Of a stretch of 50,053 bases of DNA, positions 8,004-17,678 are shown piece after piece. Made by a program: the position numbers and the translations under genes. The notes under the pieces were generated by a model, which worked only from the letters and a program-made list of their open reading frames with translations, did no database searches and was not told the DNA's origin. Every line of letters starts with the position of its first letter. Position 1 is the first letter of the stretch. Origin of the DNA: Oscillospiraceae bacterium (GTDB taxonomy: Bacteria > Bacillota > Clostridia > UMGS1810). Location of the stretch: NCBI GenBank assembly GCA_015068825.1, contig SVJU01000014.1, positions 1-50,053 on the forward strand, in the 5' to 3' direction.

Positions 8004-8032
8004 TTAACATTTTTTGTTTTCGCACATATAAT
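8004..8032 (+). promoter_or_regulatory. Promoter of the three-small-gene operon
   Basis: TTAACA (8004-8009) and TATAAT (8027-8032) with a 17-bp spacer, 34 nt ahead of the first small gene. Confidence 0.7.
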
Positions 8033-8065
8033 ATACTAAAAATAGTATTAAAAGGAAGTGTTTTT

Positions 8066-8326
8066 ATGGCTAACGGCAACGCAGAAATGATATTAAGACA
8101 GCTTTTAAACTCTGATATAGGAAAAATGGCAATAAAAAATTTGAACGCCGCATCAGAAAGTGATATAAAAAGAAAAATTGCCGATATGAATAAAGATGAA
8201 CTTGTAAGAAAATTAAATTCATTAAATTTAAGTGGTTATGCACAAAAGCTCAACTCAATAAGTAAAACCGATATAATAAGAGTTTTAAACGAAAATCCTG
8301 ATCTTTTAAAAAGCTTATTAAAATAA
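8066..8326 (+). CDS. Small hypothetical protein (86 aa)
   Basis: 86-aa hydrophilic protein starting MANGNAEMILRQLLNSDIG, with no signal peptide or membrane segment. It looks all-helical, with two similar LNS.. segments (VRKLNSLNLSGYAQKLNSIS) that suggest an internal helical repeat. RBS AAGGAAG lies 9 nt before the ATG. First gene of a three-gene unit on the plus strand; the second starts 14 nt after its stop. I do not recognise the family. The next gene shares the MAN start and the DxGxK pattern near its N-terminus. Confidence 0.75.
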   Translation: MANGNAEMILRQLLNSDIGKMAIKNLNAASESDIKRKIADMNKDELVRKLNSLNLSGYAQKLNSISKTDIIRVLNENPDLLKSLLK

Positions 8327-8340
8327 AGGAGGATTTAAAA

Positions 8341-8640
8341 ATGGCAAACGATATCGGCAATAAAATAAACGAAATTTTAAATAATCCTGATGCAATGGGA
8401 AAAATATCAGATATGATGTCGGGTATGAAAAATAATCAGAATCAAAACAGCATACCCGATGCGGATATGATGGAAAAGGTATCCAGAATTGCAAGTAAAA
8501 TGAGCGATAAATCCGACCCTAAAATAAATCTTTTATACGCATTAAGACCTTATATGAACAACACCAGAAGTCAGCACATTGACAGAGCAATTAAAATGAT
8601 TCAGCTTACAAAAATAACCGAGCTTTTTAAAGATTTATAA
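8341..8640 (+). CDS. Small hypothetical protein (99 aa)
   Basis: 99-aa soluble protein. The first half is Met/Asn-rich and low in complexity; the second half carries KINLLYALRPYMNNTRSQHI, a pattern I associate with short uncharacterised clostridial proteins (LLxALRPYL..R). RBS AAAGGAGG lies just before the ATG. Middle gene of the three-gene unit, followed 17 nt later by a small membrane protein gene. No function assigned. Confidence 0.75.
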   Translation: MANDIGNKINEILNNPDAMGKISDMMSGMKNNQNQNSIPDADMMEKVSRIASKMSDKSDPKINLLYALRPYMNNTRSQHIDRAIKMIQLTKITELFKDL

Positions 8641-8657
8641 AGGGGGTTATTTTATTA

Positions 8658-8894
8658 ATGGCAAGGCAGTTTTATGACGGATATAACGAATGTTATGAAA
8701 ACAAAAACAATTTGATATGTGAAAATAAAAGTAATAATTTTTTGTCGGCATTTAATTTAAACTCCATTTTTAACGATTTTAATATTGATGATATTATTCT
8801 TCTTACAATTGCCATTGTGCTTTTACACGACGGCACAGATGACCCAATCCTGCTTATTATTATAGGTATACTTTTTTTAGTGGGTCTTACATAA
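8658..8894 (+). CDS. Small membrane protein (78 aa)
   Basis: 78-aa protein with a hydrophilic Asn-rich N-terminal half and a hydrophobic C-terminal half: DDIILLTIAIVLLHDGTDDP followed by LLIIIGILFLVGL. This gives one or two short membrane segments with a D-D pair between them. Similar short IDDLLLL...DD..LLIL proteins occur in many Clostridia, some near sporulation genes, but I cannot assign a role. RBS AAAGGGGG precedes the ATG. It ends at the bidirectional terminator shared with fhs. Confidence 0.72.
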   Translation: MARQFYDGYNECYENKNNLICENKSNNFLSAFNLNSIFNDFNIDDIILLTIAIVLLHDGTDDPILLIIIGILFLVGLT

Positions 8895-8897
8895 AGA

Positions 8898-8932
8898 TAA
8901 AAATCCTTCCCACACGGGAAGGATTTTTATTT
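8898..8932. terminator. Bidirectional terminator between small-gene operon and fhs
   Basis: AAAATCCTTCCC / GGGAAGGATTTT stem with a four-base loop and T-runs on both strands. It serves the plus-strand small genes and the minus-strand purine operon. Confidence 0.9.
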
Positions 8933-8944
8933 ATCAAATAAATT

Positions 8945-10618
8945 TTAGAACAATCCGCTGATTTTTCCGTTTTCATCAACGTCTATTTTTTCTGCAGCAG
9001 GAACTTTTGGAAGTCCGGGCATTGTCATAATTTCACCTGTTAAAACAACTATAAAGCCTGCACCTGCAGAAATTTTTACATTCCTTACTGTTACTGTAAA
9101 TCCGCTTGGCGCACCAAGAAGTGTTAAGTCATCTGAAAAACTGTACTGTGTTTTTGCAATACAAACAGGAAGCTTATCAAATCCAAGCTCTGTAAGCTTT
9201 TGAATTTGTTTGTCTGCCGCTTTTGTAAAGTTTACACCATCACCGCCATAAACCTTTTTAACAACAGCTTCAATTTTTTCTTTGATGCTTAAATCATCCT
9301 CGTATGAGAAGGTGAAATCATTTTCTTTTTCACAAAGTGAAACAACCTCTTTTGCAAGGTCAATACCACCATCGCCACCTTTTGCCCAAACATCAGAAAG
9401 TACAACATTTACGCCAAGCTTTTTGCACTCATCAATAATAAACTCAACCTCTTTATCGGTATCTGTAGGGAATTTATTAACTGCCACAACAAGTGGAAGC
9501 TTATAAACATTCTGTATATTTGAAACATGTCTTAAAAGGTTTGGAATACCTTTTTTAAGAGCATCAAGATTTTCGTTTCCAAGTTCTGTTTTTGCCATAC
9601 CACCGTGCATTTTAAGTGCTCTTATTGTTGCAACAAGAACAACTGCATCAGGTTTAAGATTGGCAAAACGGCATTTTATATCAAGGAATTTTTCTGCGCC
9701 AAGGTCAGCACCAAAGCCAGCTTCAGTAACTGCATAATCACCAAGCTTCATAGCCATTTTTGTTGCTATAACAGAGTTACAGCCGTGTGCTATGTTTGCA
9801 AAAGGTCCGCCGTGAACAAATGCAGGAGTGCCTTCTAATGTCTGAACAAGGTTTGGTTTGATTGCATCTTTTAAAAGTGCGCACATTGCACCCTGAGCAT
9901 TTAAATCACCTGCTGTAACGGGCTTATCTTCATAGGTGTAACCAACAATTATTCTTGCAAGTCTTTCTTTTAAATCGGTGATTGATGATGCAAGACACAA
10001 AACAGCCATAATTTCTGATGCAACTGTTATATCATAGCCATCTTCTCTTGGAACACCATTAATTTTTCCGCCAAGACCGTCTGTTACAAATCTTAGCTGT
10101 CTGTCGTTCATATCTACGCATCTTTTCCATGTAATACGTCTTGGGTCAATATTAAGTGAATTACCCTGATAAATATGGTTATCAAGCATTGCAGCCAAAA
10201 GATTGTTAGCTGCACCAATTGCGTGAAAATCACCTGTAAAATGAAGGTTTATATCCTCCATTGGAATAACCTGTGCATATCCACCGCCTGCTGCACCGCC
10301 TTTAATACCAAAAACAGGTCCTAAAGATGGCTCTCTTAGTGCCACAACAACATTTTTGCCTATTTTTTTAAGACCGTCTGCAAGACCTATTGTTGTTGTG
10401 GTTTTTCCCTCACCTGCAGGAGTTGGTGTGATTGCGGTAACAAGTATAAGCTTACCGTCTTTTTTATCATTTTCTTTTAAAAGTGCCAAATCAACCTTTG
10501 CTTTAACATTTCCGTATTGTTCAAGATATTTTTCGTCTACACCGGCTACCTTTGCAATTTCTTTTATATTTTTGGGTGTAACCGACTGAGCAATTTCAAT
10601 ATCGCTTTTATAACTCAT
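8945..10618 (-). CDS. fhs: Formate-tetrahydrofolate ligase
   Basis: 557-aa ligase that makes 10-formyl-THF from formate, THF and ATP. The P-loop-like motif [19 protein letters not shown] is visible near residue 70, with the conserved [20 protein letters not shown] and FTGDFHAI segments. Length is normal. Last gene of the purine operon, 68 nt after purL, separated from it by a GC-rich hairpin without a proper U-run. Its presence here couples one-carbon supply to the two formyl-THF-using enzymes encoded upstream (PurN and the AICAR formyltransferase). fhs is a known target class of ZTP riboswitches, in line with the riboswitch at the operon's head. Confidence 0.97.
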   Translation of the reverse strand: MSYKSDIEIAQSVTPKNIKEIAKVAGVDEKYLEQYGNVKAKVDLALLKENDKKDGKLILVTAITPTPAGEGKTTTTIGLADGLKKIGKNVVVALREPSLGPVFGIKGGAAGGGYAQVIPMEDINLHFTGDFHAIGAANNLLAAMLDNHIYQGNSLNIDPRRITWKRCVDMNDRQLRFVTDGLGGKINGVPREDGYDITVASEIMAVLCLASSITDLKERLARIIVGYTYEDKPVTAGDLNAQGAMCALLKDAIKPNLVQTLEGTPAFVHGGPFANIAHGCNSVIATKMAMKLGDYAVTEAGFGADLGAEKFLDIKCRFANLKPDAVVLVATIRALKMHGGMAKTELGNENLDALKKGIPNLLRHVSNIQNVYKLPLVVAVNKFPTDTDKEVEFIIDECKKLGVNVVLSDVWAKGGDGGIDLAKEVVSLCEKENDFTFSYEDDLSIKEKIEAVVKKVYGGDGVNFTKAADKQIQKLTELGFDKLPVCIAKTQYSFSDDLTLLGAPSGFTVTVRNVKISAGAGFIVVLTGEIMTMPGLPKVPAAEKIDVDENGKISGLF

Positions 10619-10652
10619 AAGACTTTCGAATCCTTTCCAAAATATTTATTTA

Positions 10653-10676
10653 TAAGAGGGGGTAATCCCCCTCTTT
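10653..10676 (-). other. GC-rich hairpin between purL and fhs
   Basis: Perfect stem AGAGGGGG / CCCCCTCT with a TAAT loop. On the minus strand it is followed by TATAAATAAATATTTT, which is AT-rich but not a clean U-run. It may partly terminate, or stabilise the purL end of the mRNA, lowering fhs relative to upstream genes. Confidence 0.6.
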
Positions 10677-10685
10677 ATTATTTAT

Positions 10686-13600
10686 TTATATTTTGTAATA
10701 ATCCACCGCTGCTTTAAACATACCCATATCATATTTGCCATCAACATTTTTGTAAAGACCGTTTCCAATTCTTTCAGAGTGTCCCATTTTACCAAACACT
10801 CTTCCGTCAGGTGATGTAATACCTTCAATTGCGCAAACAGAACCATTGGGGTTAAAGTGAATGTCATTTGTTGCATTACCGCTTAAATCTACATACTGAG
10901 TTGCAATCTGGCCATTTTCGGCAAGTTTTTTAACAAGCTCCTGGCTTGCCAAAAATCTTCCTTCACCGTGAGAAATAGCAACTGTATAAACATCGTCTAC
11001 ATTTGTATTTGCAAGCCATGGAGATTTATTTGAAGCAATTCTTGTTCTTACAAGTCTTGACTGATGACGATTGATTGTATTAAAGGTTAATGTAGGACAA
11101 TTTTCGTCGGTATCAATAATTTTTCCGTAAGGAACAAGGCCAAGTTTTATAAGTGCCTGGAAACCATTACAGATACCGCAGATAAGCCCGTCGTTTTTCT
11201 CTAAAAGGTTTGAAACGCCTTCTTTGATTTCACCGTTTCTGAAAAATGCAGTAATAAATTTACCCGAACCGTCAGGTTCGTCACCACCCGAGAAACCACC
11301 GGGAACAAAAATAATTTGTGCATCTTTTAATTTTTTGGCAAACATTTCAACAGATTCTGAAATTCCTTTTGCCGAAAGGTTATTGATAACCATAATTTCA
11401 GCATCTGCACCGGCATCACGAAGAACCTTTGCACTGTCATATTCACAGTTTGTTCCGGGGAATACAGGAATAAGTGCCTTTGGTCTTGCAATTTTAATAG
11501 AAGGTGCTTTTCTTTCTTTAGCTTCAAATTTGTAATTTTCAATTTTGTTATCATCTGTTTTGATGTTACAAGAATATACACTCTCAAGTTTGTTTTCGTA
11601 ATCAGCTAAAAGTTCTGATAAGCCTATCTTTTCGCCATTATACGAAATTTCTTCTTCGGCTATTGTTTTACCCAATACTGTGCCAATCTGTGTATCAGCA
11701 TCAACCTCTAAAATAAATGCACCATAATTATATCCAAAGATATCTTCTTTTGATACATTTTTATCGTATTCAAAGCCTATGCCGTTACCGAATGCCATTT
11801 TCATAATTCCTTCTGCAACACCACCGTAGGTTGGTGTATATGCAGCATAAACTTTTTTAGCTTTAACAAGATTATTAACTTTATCAAACACTTCAATAAG
11901 TGACTTTGCTAATGGAAGATTTGTTTTAGCATCATATTCAGGTTTAACAAGACAAACCTTGTGGTTTGCACCTTTAAATTCAGGTGATATAATGTCATTT
12001 ACATTCTCTGTTGTGATTGCAAACGAAACAAGTGTTGGCGGAACATCAATATCTTCAAAACTTCCGCTCATAGAGTCTTTACCGCCGATTGCCGCAATAG
12101 ATAAATCCTTTTGTGCCATAAATGCACCAAGCAGTGCCGCAAGTGGTTTACCCCAGCGTTTTGCGTCTTTTTTCGGTTTTTCAAAATATTCCTGGAATGT
12201 TAAATAAACATCTTCAAATTTTGCACCTGTTGCAATTAGTTTTGCAACTGACTCAACAACTGCAAGATATGCACCGTGGTAAGGGCTTTTTTCGGTAATA
12301 AACGGGTTATAACCCCAAGCCATTACAGAACATGTATCTGTATGCTCCTTTTCAACAGATACTTTATTTACCATTGCCTGAATTGGTGTAAGCTGATTTT
12401 TTCCACCAAACGGCATTAAAACTGTACCAGCACCGATTGTAGAGTCAAAACGCTCTGAAAGGCCTCTTTTTGAGCAGACATTCAAATCAGTTGCAAGTTC
12501 TTTATATAATGAAGAAAATTCTCCATCAACATTTTTATCAAAATTTTCGCACTTTGCAGGAGCAATGTCAATATGCTTCTGTGCACCGTTTGAATTTAAA
12601 AATTCTCTTGAAATGTTTACAATGTCTTTGCCGTTCCAGTACATTACAAGGCGTTTTTCCTCAGTAACTTCGGCAACAACTGTTGCATTTAAGTTTTCTT
12701 TATCTGCAAGCTCTTTAAACTTTTCAACATCTTCTTTAGCAACAACAACCGCCATTCTCTCCTGCGATTCGCTGATTGCAAGCTCTGTTCCGTCTAATCC
12801 TTCGTATTTTTTAGGAACTTTATTTAAATCTATTTTCATTCCGTCTGCAAGCTCGCCAATAGCAACAGATACACCGCCTGCACCAAAGTCATTACATCTT
12901 TTAATAAGAAGTGATGCTTCGCTGTTTCTGAATAATCTTTGAAGTTTTCTTTCTTCAGGTGCATTACCTTTCTGAACTTCTGCTCCACAGCTTTCAAGTG
13001 ATTTTAAGTTATGCGATTTTGAAGAACCTGTTGCACCACCGCAGCCATCTCTTCCTGTTGCGCCGCCAAGAAGAATAACAACATCACCAGCCTCAGGGCA
13101 TTCTCTTCTTACATTTTTTGCAGGAGCAGCACCAACAACAGCACCAATTTCCATTCTTTTTGCAACATATCCATCGTGGTAGATTTCGTCAACCTGACCT
13201 GTTGCAAGACCAATCTGGTTACCGTATGAGCTGTAACCTGCCGCAGCAGTTGTAACAAGCTTTCTTTGAGGAAGCTTACCTTCGATTGTTTCAGAAACTT
13301 TCTTTAATGGATTTGCCGCACCTGTTACACGCATAGCTGCATAAACATAAGCTCTTCCTGATAACGGGTCACGGATTGCACCACCAATACAGGTTGCCGC
13401 ACCGCCAAAAGGCTCAATTTCGGTAGGATGGTTATGTGTTTCATTTTTGAATAAAAGAAGCCAGTCTTCTTCTTTACCTTCAACATTAACCTTCATTTTA
13501 ACTGTGCAGGCATTGATTTCTTCTGATTCATCTAATTTGTCAAGCTTACCTTCCTGTTTTAGATATTTTGCAGCAATTGTGCCAATATCCATAAGATTTA

Positions 13601-14381
13601 TAGGTTTTGTTCTGCCTATTTTTTCTCTTGTTAAAATGTATTCATCATAAGCTTTTTGCAAAATTTCATCTTCAAATTTAACCGAGTCGATTGTTGTTAA
13701 AAATGTTGTATGACGGCAATGGTCAGACCAGTATGTATCTATCATTTTGATTTCGGTAATGGTAGGATCTCTTTTTTCTGTCATAAAATACTGCTGACAG
13801 AATTTAATATCATCTAAATCCATTGCAAGACCATAATCATTTATAAAATCTGCAAGACCTTTTTCGTCAAGCTTTAAAAAACCGTCAAGTGTTTTAACAG
13901 AGGTTGGAATTTCGTATTTTGTTTCAAGTGTTTCAGGTTTTTCAAGTGATGCCTCTCTGCTTTCAACAGGGTTTATAACATATTTTTTTACAGCTTCAAC
14001 TTCATCGTTTGTTAAATTGCCATAAAGCATATAAATTTTTGCAGTTTTAACAAGCGGTCTTTCTTTTTTAGAAATAATCTGAATACACTGCATTGCAGAA
14101 TCGGCTCTCTGGTCAAACTGACCCGGAAGTGGCTCTACCGCAAAAAGATTTTTTGTATCAGCATCTAAATCATCATAAATATTATCAAGCTGTGGCTCCG
14201 CAAAAACCGTCATTTTACTTTGATTAAAAAGTTCTTCTTCAATGTTTTCTACATCGTAACGGTTTATAACTCTTAAATCAGTAAGGTTTTTCATTCCCAA
14301 AAACTGAACAATATCGTTTTTGAGAGTTTTTGCTTCAACAGCAAGCTCTTTCTTTTTTTCTACATATAATCTGTAAACCAT
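10686..14381 (-). CDS. purL: Phosphoribosylformylglycinamidine synthase, PurL-PurQ fusion
   Basis: 1231-aa single-chain FGAM synthase, step 4 of purine synthesis. The N-terminal three-quarters is the synthetase (SDHCRHTTFL, FKNETHNHPTEIEPFGGAAT, GGKDSMSGSF). The last 260 or so residues are a class I glutaminase with nucleophile Cys in LICGICNGFQALIKLG and the HQSRLVRTR segment. This large form is the one also found in enterobacteria and several Clostridia, so no separate purQ or purS is needed, and none is seen. RBS AAAGGTCGG lies about 13 nt before the ATG. It follows purD by 43 nt in the purine operon. Confidence 0.97.
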   Translation of the reverse strand: MVYRLYVEKKKELAVEAKTLKNDIVQFLGMKNLTDLRVINRYDVENIEEELFNQSKMTVFAEPQLDNIYDDLDADTKNLFAVEPLPGQFDQRADSAMQCIQIISKKERPLVKTAKIYMLYGNLTNDEVEAVKKYVINPVESREASLEKPETLETKYEIPTSVKTLDGFLKLDEKGLADFINDYGLAMDLDDIKFCQQYFMTEKRDPTITEIKMIDTYWSDHCRHTTFLTTIDSVKFEDEILQKAYDEYILTREKIGRTKPINLMDIGTIAAKYLKQEGKLDKLDESEEINACTVKMKVNVEGKEEDWLLLFKNETHNHPTEIEPFGGAATCIGGAIRDPLSGRAYVYAAMRVTGAANPLKKVSETIEGKLPQRKLVTTAAAGYSSYGNQIGLATGQVDEIYHDGYVAKRMEIGAVVGAAPAKNVRRECPEAGDVVILLGGATGRDGCGGATGSSKSHNLKSLESCGAEVQKGNAPEERKLQRLFRNSEASLLIKRCNDFGAGGVSVAIGELADGMKIDLNKVPKKYEGLDGTELAISESQERMAVVVAKEDVEKFKELADKENLNATVVAEVTEEKRLVMYWNGKDIVNISREFLNSNGAQKHIDIAPAKCENFDKNVDGEFSSLYKELATDLNVCSKRGLSERFDSTIGAGTVLMPFGGKNQLTPIQAMVNKVSVEKEHTDTCSVMAWGYNPFITEKSPYHGAYLAVVESVAKLIATGAKFEDVYLTFQEYFEKPKKDAKRWGKPLAALLGAFMAQKDLSIAAIGGKDSMSGSFEDIDVPPTLVSFAITTENVNDIISPEFKGANHKVCLVKPEYDAKTNLPLAKSLIEVFDKVNNLVKAKKVYAAYTPTYGGVAEGIMKMAFGNGIGFEYDKNVSKEDIFGYNYGAFILEVDADTQIGTVLGKTIAEEEISYNGEKIGLSELLADYENKLESVYSCNIKTDDNKIENYKFEAKERKAPSIKIARPKALIPVFPGTNCEYDSAKVLRDAGADAEIMVINNLSAKGISESVEMFAKKLKDAQIIFVPGGFSGGDEPDGSGKFITAFFRNGEIKEGVSNLLEKNDGLICGICNGFQALIKLGLVPYGKIIDTDENCPTLTFNTINRHQSRLVRTRIASNKSPWLANTNVDDVYTVAISHGEGRFLASQELVKKLAENGQIATQYVDLSGNATNDIHFNPNGSVCAIEGITSPDGRVFGKMGHSERIGNGLYKNVDGKYDMGMFKAAVDYYKI

Positions 14382-14424
14382 ACTTTTGTTATCCGACCTT
14401 TCTTATTTTGTATATATAATGAAG

Positions 14425-15699
14425 TTATTTTTTTGCCGCAAGTGCTTTTTGACCTATGTCTTTTCTGTAATATGCGTTTTCAAAATGAGTTCTTGAAACA
14501 AGCTCATACGCTTTTTTAATTGCACCTTCCAAGCTATCATCTATTGCGGTTGCGCCTAAAACTCTTCCGCCGTTTGTAACAAGCTTTGTATCTTTTATAG
14601 CTGCACCTGCAACATAAATTTCTTCATACTCTTTTGTTTCAGGAAGCTTCATTTCAAAGCCTTTTTCGTAAGAAACAGGATAGCCATCAGATGCCATAAT
14701 AACACATGCTGCACTTTTTTTAGCAAATACAACATCTTCTTCTTTTAAATTTTCATCTGCAACTTTTTTCATAATATCAAACAAATCACTTTTTAAAAGC
14801 GGAAGAACAACCTGTGTTTCAGGATCGCCAAAACGGCAGTTGTATTCTATAACATAAGGACCTTTTTTTGTAAGCATAAGACCAAAGTAAAGACATCCTT
14901 TAAAAGGTCTTCCCTCTTTTTTCATAGCTTCAATGGTAGGAACAAAAATTTTATCATAACATTCTTTTGCAACATCCTCTGTGTAATAAGGATTTGGTGC
15001 AATAGTTCCCATACCGCCTGTGTTTAAGCCTTCGTCGTTATCTTTTGCTCTTTTGTGGTCCATTGATGATACCATTGGCACAACAACATTTCCGTCTGTA
15101 AAAGATAAAACTGAAACTTCGGGACCTTCTAAAAATTCTTCTATAACAATTTTAGAACCACTCTCGCCAAAAACCTTATCTTCCATAATGGATTTTACAG
15201 CGTCAACAGCTTCGTCTTTGTCCTTTGCAATTATAACGCCTTTACCAAGCGCAAGACCGTCTGCCTTTATAACTGTTGGATATGAAGAATTAACTTCGTC
15301 AAGATATTTTAGCGCATCAAGCGCATTATCAAAAACTTCGTAAGAAGCAGTTGGAATATTGTATTTTTTCATAAGGTTCTTTGAAAAAACCTTGCTTCCT
15401 TCAATGATTGCCGCATTTTTTCTTGGACCAAAGCATTTTATGCCTTTTTCTTCAAGTGCATCAACCATTCCAAGAACAAGCGGGTCATCGGGAGCAACAA
15501 CTGCAAAACCGATATCGTTATTAAGAGCAAAATCAACTGCCCCTTCAATATCTGTTGCTTTAATATCTACACATGTAGCATCATTTATCATACCACCGTT
15601 GCCGGGAAGTGCATAAATTTTTTCTATTTCACTGCTTTTTTTAAGGCTTTTTATTATGGCATGCTCACGTCCGCCGCTGCCAATAACCATAACTTTCAT
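14425..15699 (-). CDS. purD: Phosphoribosylamine-glycine ligase
   Basis: 424-aa ATP-grasp ligase joining glycine to phosphoribosylamine (GAR formation, step 2). It starts MKVMVIGSGGREHAII, typical for PurD, and has the ATP-grasp core IKADGLALGKGVIIA and the metal/phosphate segment EYNCRFGDPETQVVLPLL. Length is normal. AAAGGACG lies upstream of the ATG. It follows the AICAR formyltransferase gene by 33 nt. Confidence 0.97.
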   Translation of the reverse strand: MKVMVIGSGGREHAIIKSLKKSSEIEKIYALPGNGGMINDATCVDIKATDIEGAVDFALNNDIGFAVVAPDDPLVLGMVDALEEKGIKCFGPRKNAAIIEGSKVFSKNLMKKYNIPTASYEVFDNALDALKYLDEVNSSYPTVIKADGLALGKGVIIAKDKDEAVDAVKSIMEDKVFGESGSKIVIEEFLEGPEVSVLSFTDGNVVVPMVSSMDHKRAKDNDEGLNTGGMGTIAPNPYYTEDVAKECYDKIFVPTIEAMKKEGRPFKGCLYFGLMLTKKGPYVIEYNCRFGDPETQVVLPLLKSDLFDIMKKVADENLKEEDVVFAKKSAACVIMASDGYPVSYEKGFEMKLPETKEYEEIYVAGAAIKDTKLVTNGGRVLGATAIDDSLEGAIKKAYELVSRTHFENAYYRKDIGQKALAAKK

Positions 15700-15732
15700 A
15701 ATATGTAATCGTCCTTTCTTAAAAGGTTAATT

Positions 15733-16917
15733 TTAGTGATGGAATAATCTCATACCGGTAAATGCCATTGCCATACCATATTTATTACAGGTTTCAATAA
15801 CATTGTCATCTCTTATAGAACCGCCCGGCTCTGCAACATAAGAAACACCGCTCTTTTTAGCTCTTTCAATGTTATCGCCAAATGGGAAGAACGCATCTGA
15901 ACCAAGGCTTACACCTGTGATAGAAGAAAGATACGCTTTCTTTTCTTCTCTTGTTAGAGGCTCAGGTTTTACCGAGAAGAATTTTTGCCATTCGCCATCA
16001 GCTAAAACATCTTCGTAATCGTCTGAAATATAAATATCTATTGTGTTATCTCTGTCAGGTCTTTTTACACTGTCAAGGAAAGGAAGATTTAAAACCTTAT
16101 CGTGCTGTCTTAAATGCCAGATATCAGCTTTGTTTCCTGCAAGGCGTGTGCAATGAATTCTTGACTGCTGACCTGCACCAACACCAATAGCCTGTCCGTC
16201 TTTTGCAAAGCAAACAGAGTTTGACTGTGTATATTTTAATGTGATTAGCGCAATAATCAAATCTTCTTTCGCACTTTGTGGAATTTCTTTATTTTCGGTA
16301 ACAACATCAGAAAGAAGGTCGTAATCAATTTTAAAATTGTTTCTGCCCTGTTCAAATGTAATACCAAAAACCTGTTTTTTCTCCTGAACATCAGGAATAT
16401 AGTTTTCGTCTATTTTAACAATGTTGTAATTTCCGTTTCTTTTCTGTTTTAAAATTTCAAGTGCTTCGTCGGTATATCCGGGAGCGATAACACCATCTGA
16501 TACTTCTCTTTTTATTAACTTAGCACAAGTAGCATCACAAACATCGCTAAGTGCAATCCAGTCACCAAAAGATGACATTCTGTCTGTTCCTCTTGCTCTT
16601 GCATAAGCACAGGCGATAGGAGATTCGTCAAGTCCTTCAACATCATCAACGAAGCATGCTTTTTTAAGCTTGTCGCTAAGCTTATTGCCAATAGCAGCCG
16701 ATGTAGGGCTTACATGCTTAAAGCTTGTCGCACAAGGTTTATTAAGTGCAGCTTTGATTTCTTTAACTAACTGCCATGAGTTGAATGCATCAAGAAAGTT
16801 TATATAACCGGGTTTTCCGCTTAAAATCTCTATTGGAAGCTCTTTGCCATTTTCCATATAAATTTTTGCAGGTTTCTGATTTGGATTACAACCATATTTT
16901 AATTCAAATTCTTTCAT
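15733..16917 (-). CDS. purH: AICAR formyltransferase, stand-alone (no IMP cyclohydrolase domain)
   Basis: 394-aa protein matching only the formyltransferase half of bifunctional PurH: it converts AICAR to FAICAR with 10-formyl-THF. The catalytic KHVSP motif (TSFKHVSPTSAA, near residue 65) is intact, as are GSDAFFPFGDN, EPGGSIRDD and the C-terminal RLFHH. The N-terminal MGS-like IMP cyclohydrolase domain is absent. The missing ring-closing activity is supplied by the purO-like gene just upstream in the operon. RBS AAAGGA precedes the ATG. A few residues differ from bifunctional enzymes in spacing, as is usual for this stand-alone clade. Confidence 0.92.
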   Translation of the reverse strand: MKEFELKYGCNPNQKPAKIYMENGKELPIEILSGKPGYINFLDAFNSWQLVKEIKAALNKPCATSFKHVSPTSAAIGNKLSDKLKKACFVDDVEGLDESPIACAYARARGTDRMSSFGDWIALSDVCDATCAKLIKREVSDGVIAPGYTDEALEILKQKRNGNYNIVKIDENYIPDVQEKKQVFGITFEQGRNNFKIDYDLLSDVVTENKEIPQSAKEDLIIALITLKYTQSNSVCFAKDGQAIGVGAGQQSRIHCTRLAGNKADIWHLRQHDKVLNLPFLDSVKRPDRDNTIDIYISDDYEDVLADGEWQKFFSVKPEPLTREEKKAYLSSITGVSLGSDAFFPFGDNIERAKKSGVSYVAEPGGSIRDDNVIETCNKYGMAMAFTGMRLFHH

Positions 16918-16942
16918 TTCTTTATCCTTTCGTAAGCAAAAC

Positions 16943-17662
16943 TTATTTATTTTTATTAATCATTCTGTTCTCTTCTTCGCCTGTTTGCAAATCAATATAA
17001 CGAACATAAAGAGAAATTTTGTTGTTTTCGTCAAGATTGTTCCAGATTTTATCTGTGAATGTGTCGATATCATCATCAATTTCAACTCTTTCAGGCTCGC
17101 CCTGGAAGGTTGGAATTGGATTTCCATCGGTAACATAAGTATGAATAAAATGTCCAAGTCCTTCTTTAGATGCGTAAGAATAAGTAAATCTGTTACAGAA
17201 AGAGCCTTCTTCATCACCGCTTTTTAAAATGCTCATTTTATATGTAAAGTCGTTTTCATCAAATGTAACCATACCGCTGATTCTTGGTGTAAAGTTGGGT
17301 GGGTCTGGCTCAAATTCTCTTGTTTCGAGTGCTTCTTCAAAGCTTTTTCCGTCTTTTACAAAATCATAAATTGTATCGGTCTGGTCACCGTTTGTAACAA
17401 TAAGGTTATTTTCAAAAATTCTTATAGGTGCATAAATTATAAGTGACGGATCAGCTAATTTTGAAGGGTCAAACGCACCTGTTTTAATTCCACCGTCTTC
17501 TTCGTAAAAAATTCTGTTACGGCTGTTTTCGCTTCTGCCCATTATAAAATAAGCAACTGCACATTTTTTGCCGTCTTTGCTCTTTCCTATAACAATACCT
17601 CTTCCAACATAAGGATTGCCATTTATAAGAGTGCCTATATCATCAATTTTATACACATTCAT
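16943..17662 (-). CDS. purO: IMP cyclohydrolase, PurO-type
   Basis: 239-aa protein resembling the archaeal-type PurO IMP cyclohydrolase family, which closes FAICAR to IMP. Visible features are the N-terminal NGNPYVGRGIVIGKS, FIMGRSENSRNRIF, and the conserved late segment GLGHFIHTYVTDGNPIPTF. It sits between purN and the stand-alone AICAR formyltransferase, so the two replace bifunctional PurH. RBS AAAGGA precedes the ATG. Family assignment rests on pattern memory plus context; the enzyme activity itself is inferred. Confidence 0.85.
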   Translation of the reverse strand: MNVYKIDDIGTLINGNPYVGRGIVIGKSKDGKKCAVAYFIMGRSENSRNRIFYEEDGGIKTGAFDPSKLADPSLIIYAPIRIFENNLIVTNGDQTDTIYDFVKDGKSFEEALETREFEPDPPNFTPRISGMVTFDENDFTYKMSILKSGDEEGSFCNRFTYSYASKEGLGHFIHTYVTDGNPIPTFQGEPERVEIDDDIDTFTDKIWNNLDENNKISLYVRYIDLQTGEEENRMINKNK

Positions 17663-17678
17663 AATAATTTTCCTTTCT

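Noticed and set aside
10682-10876. Alternative small gene at the 3' end of purL
   Set aside because: It is a shifted frame inside the PurL glutaminase domain without its own RBS.
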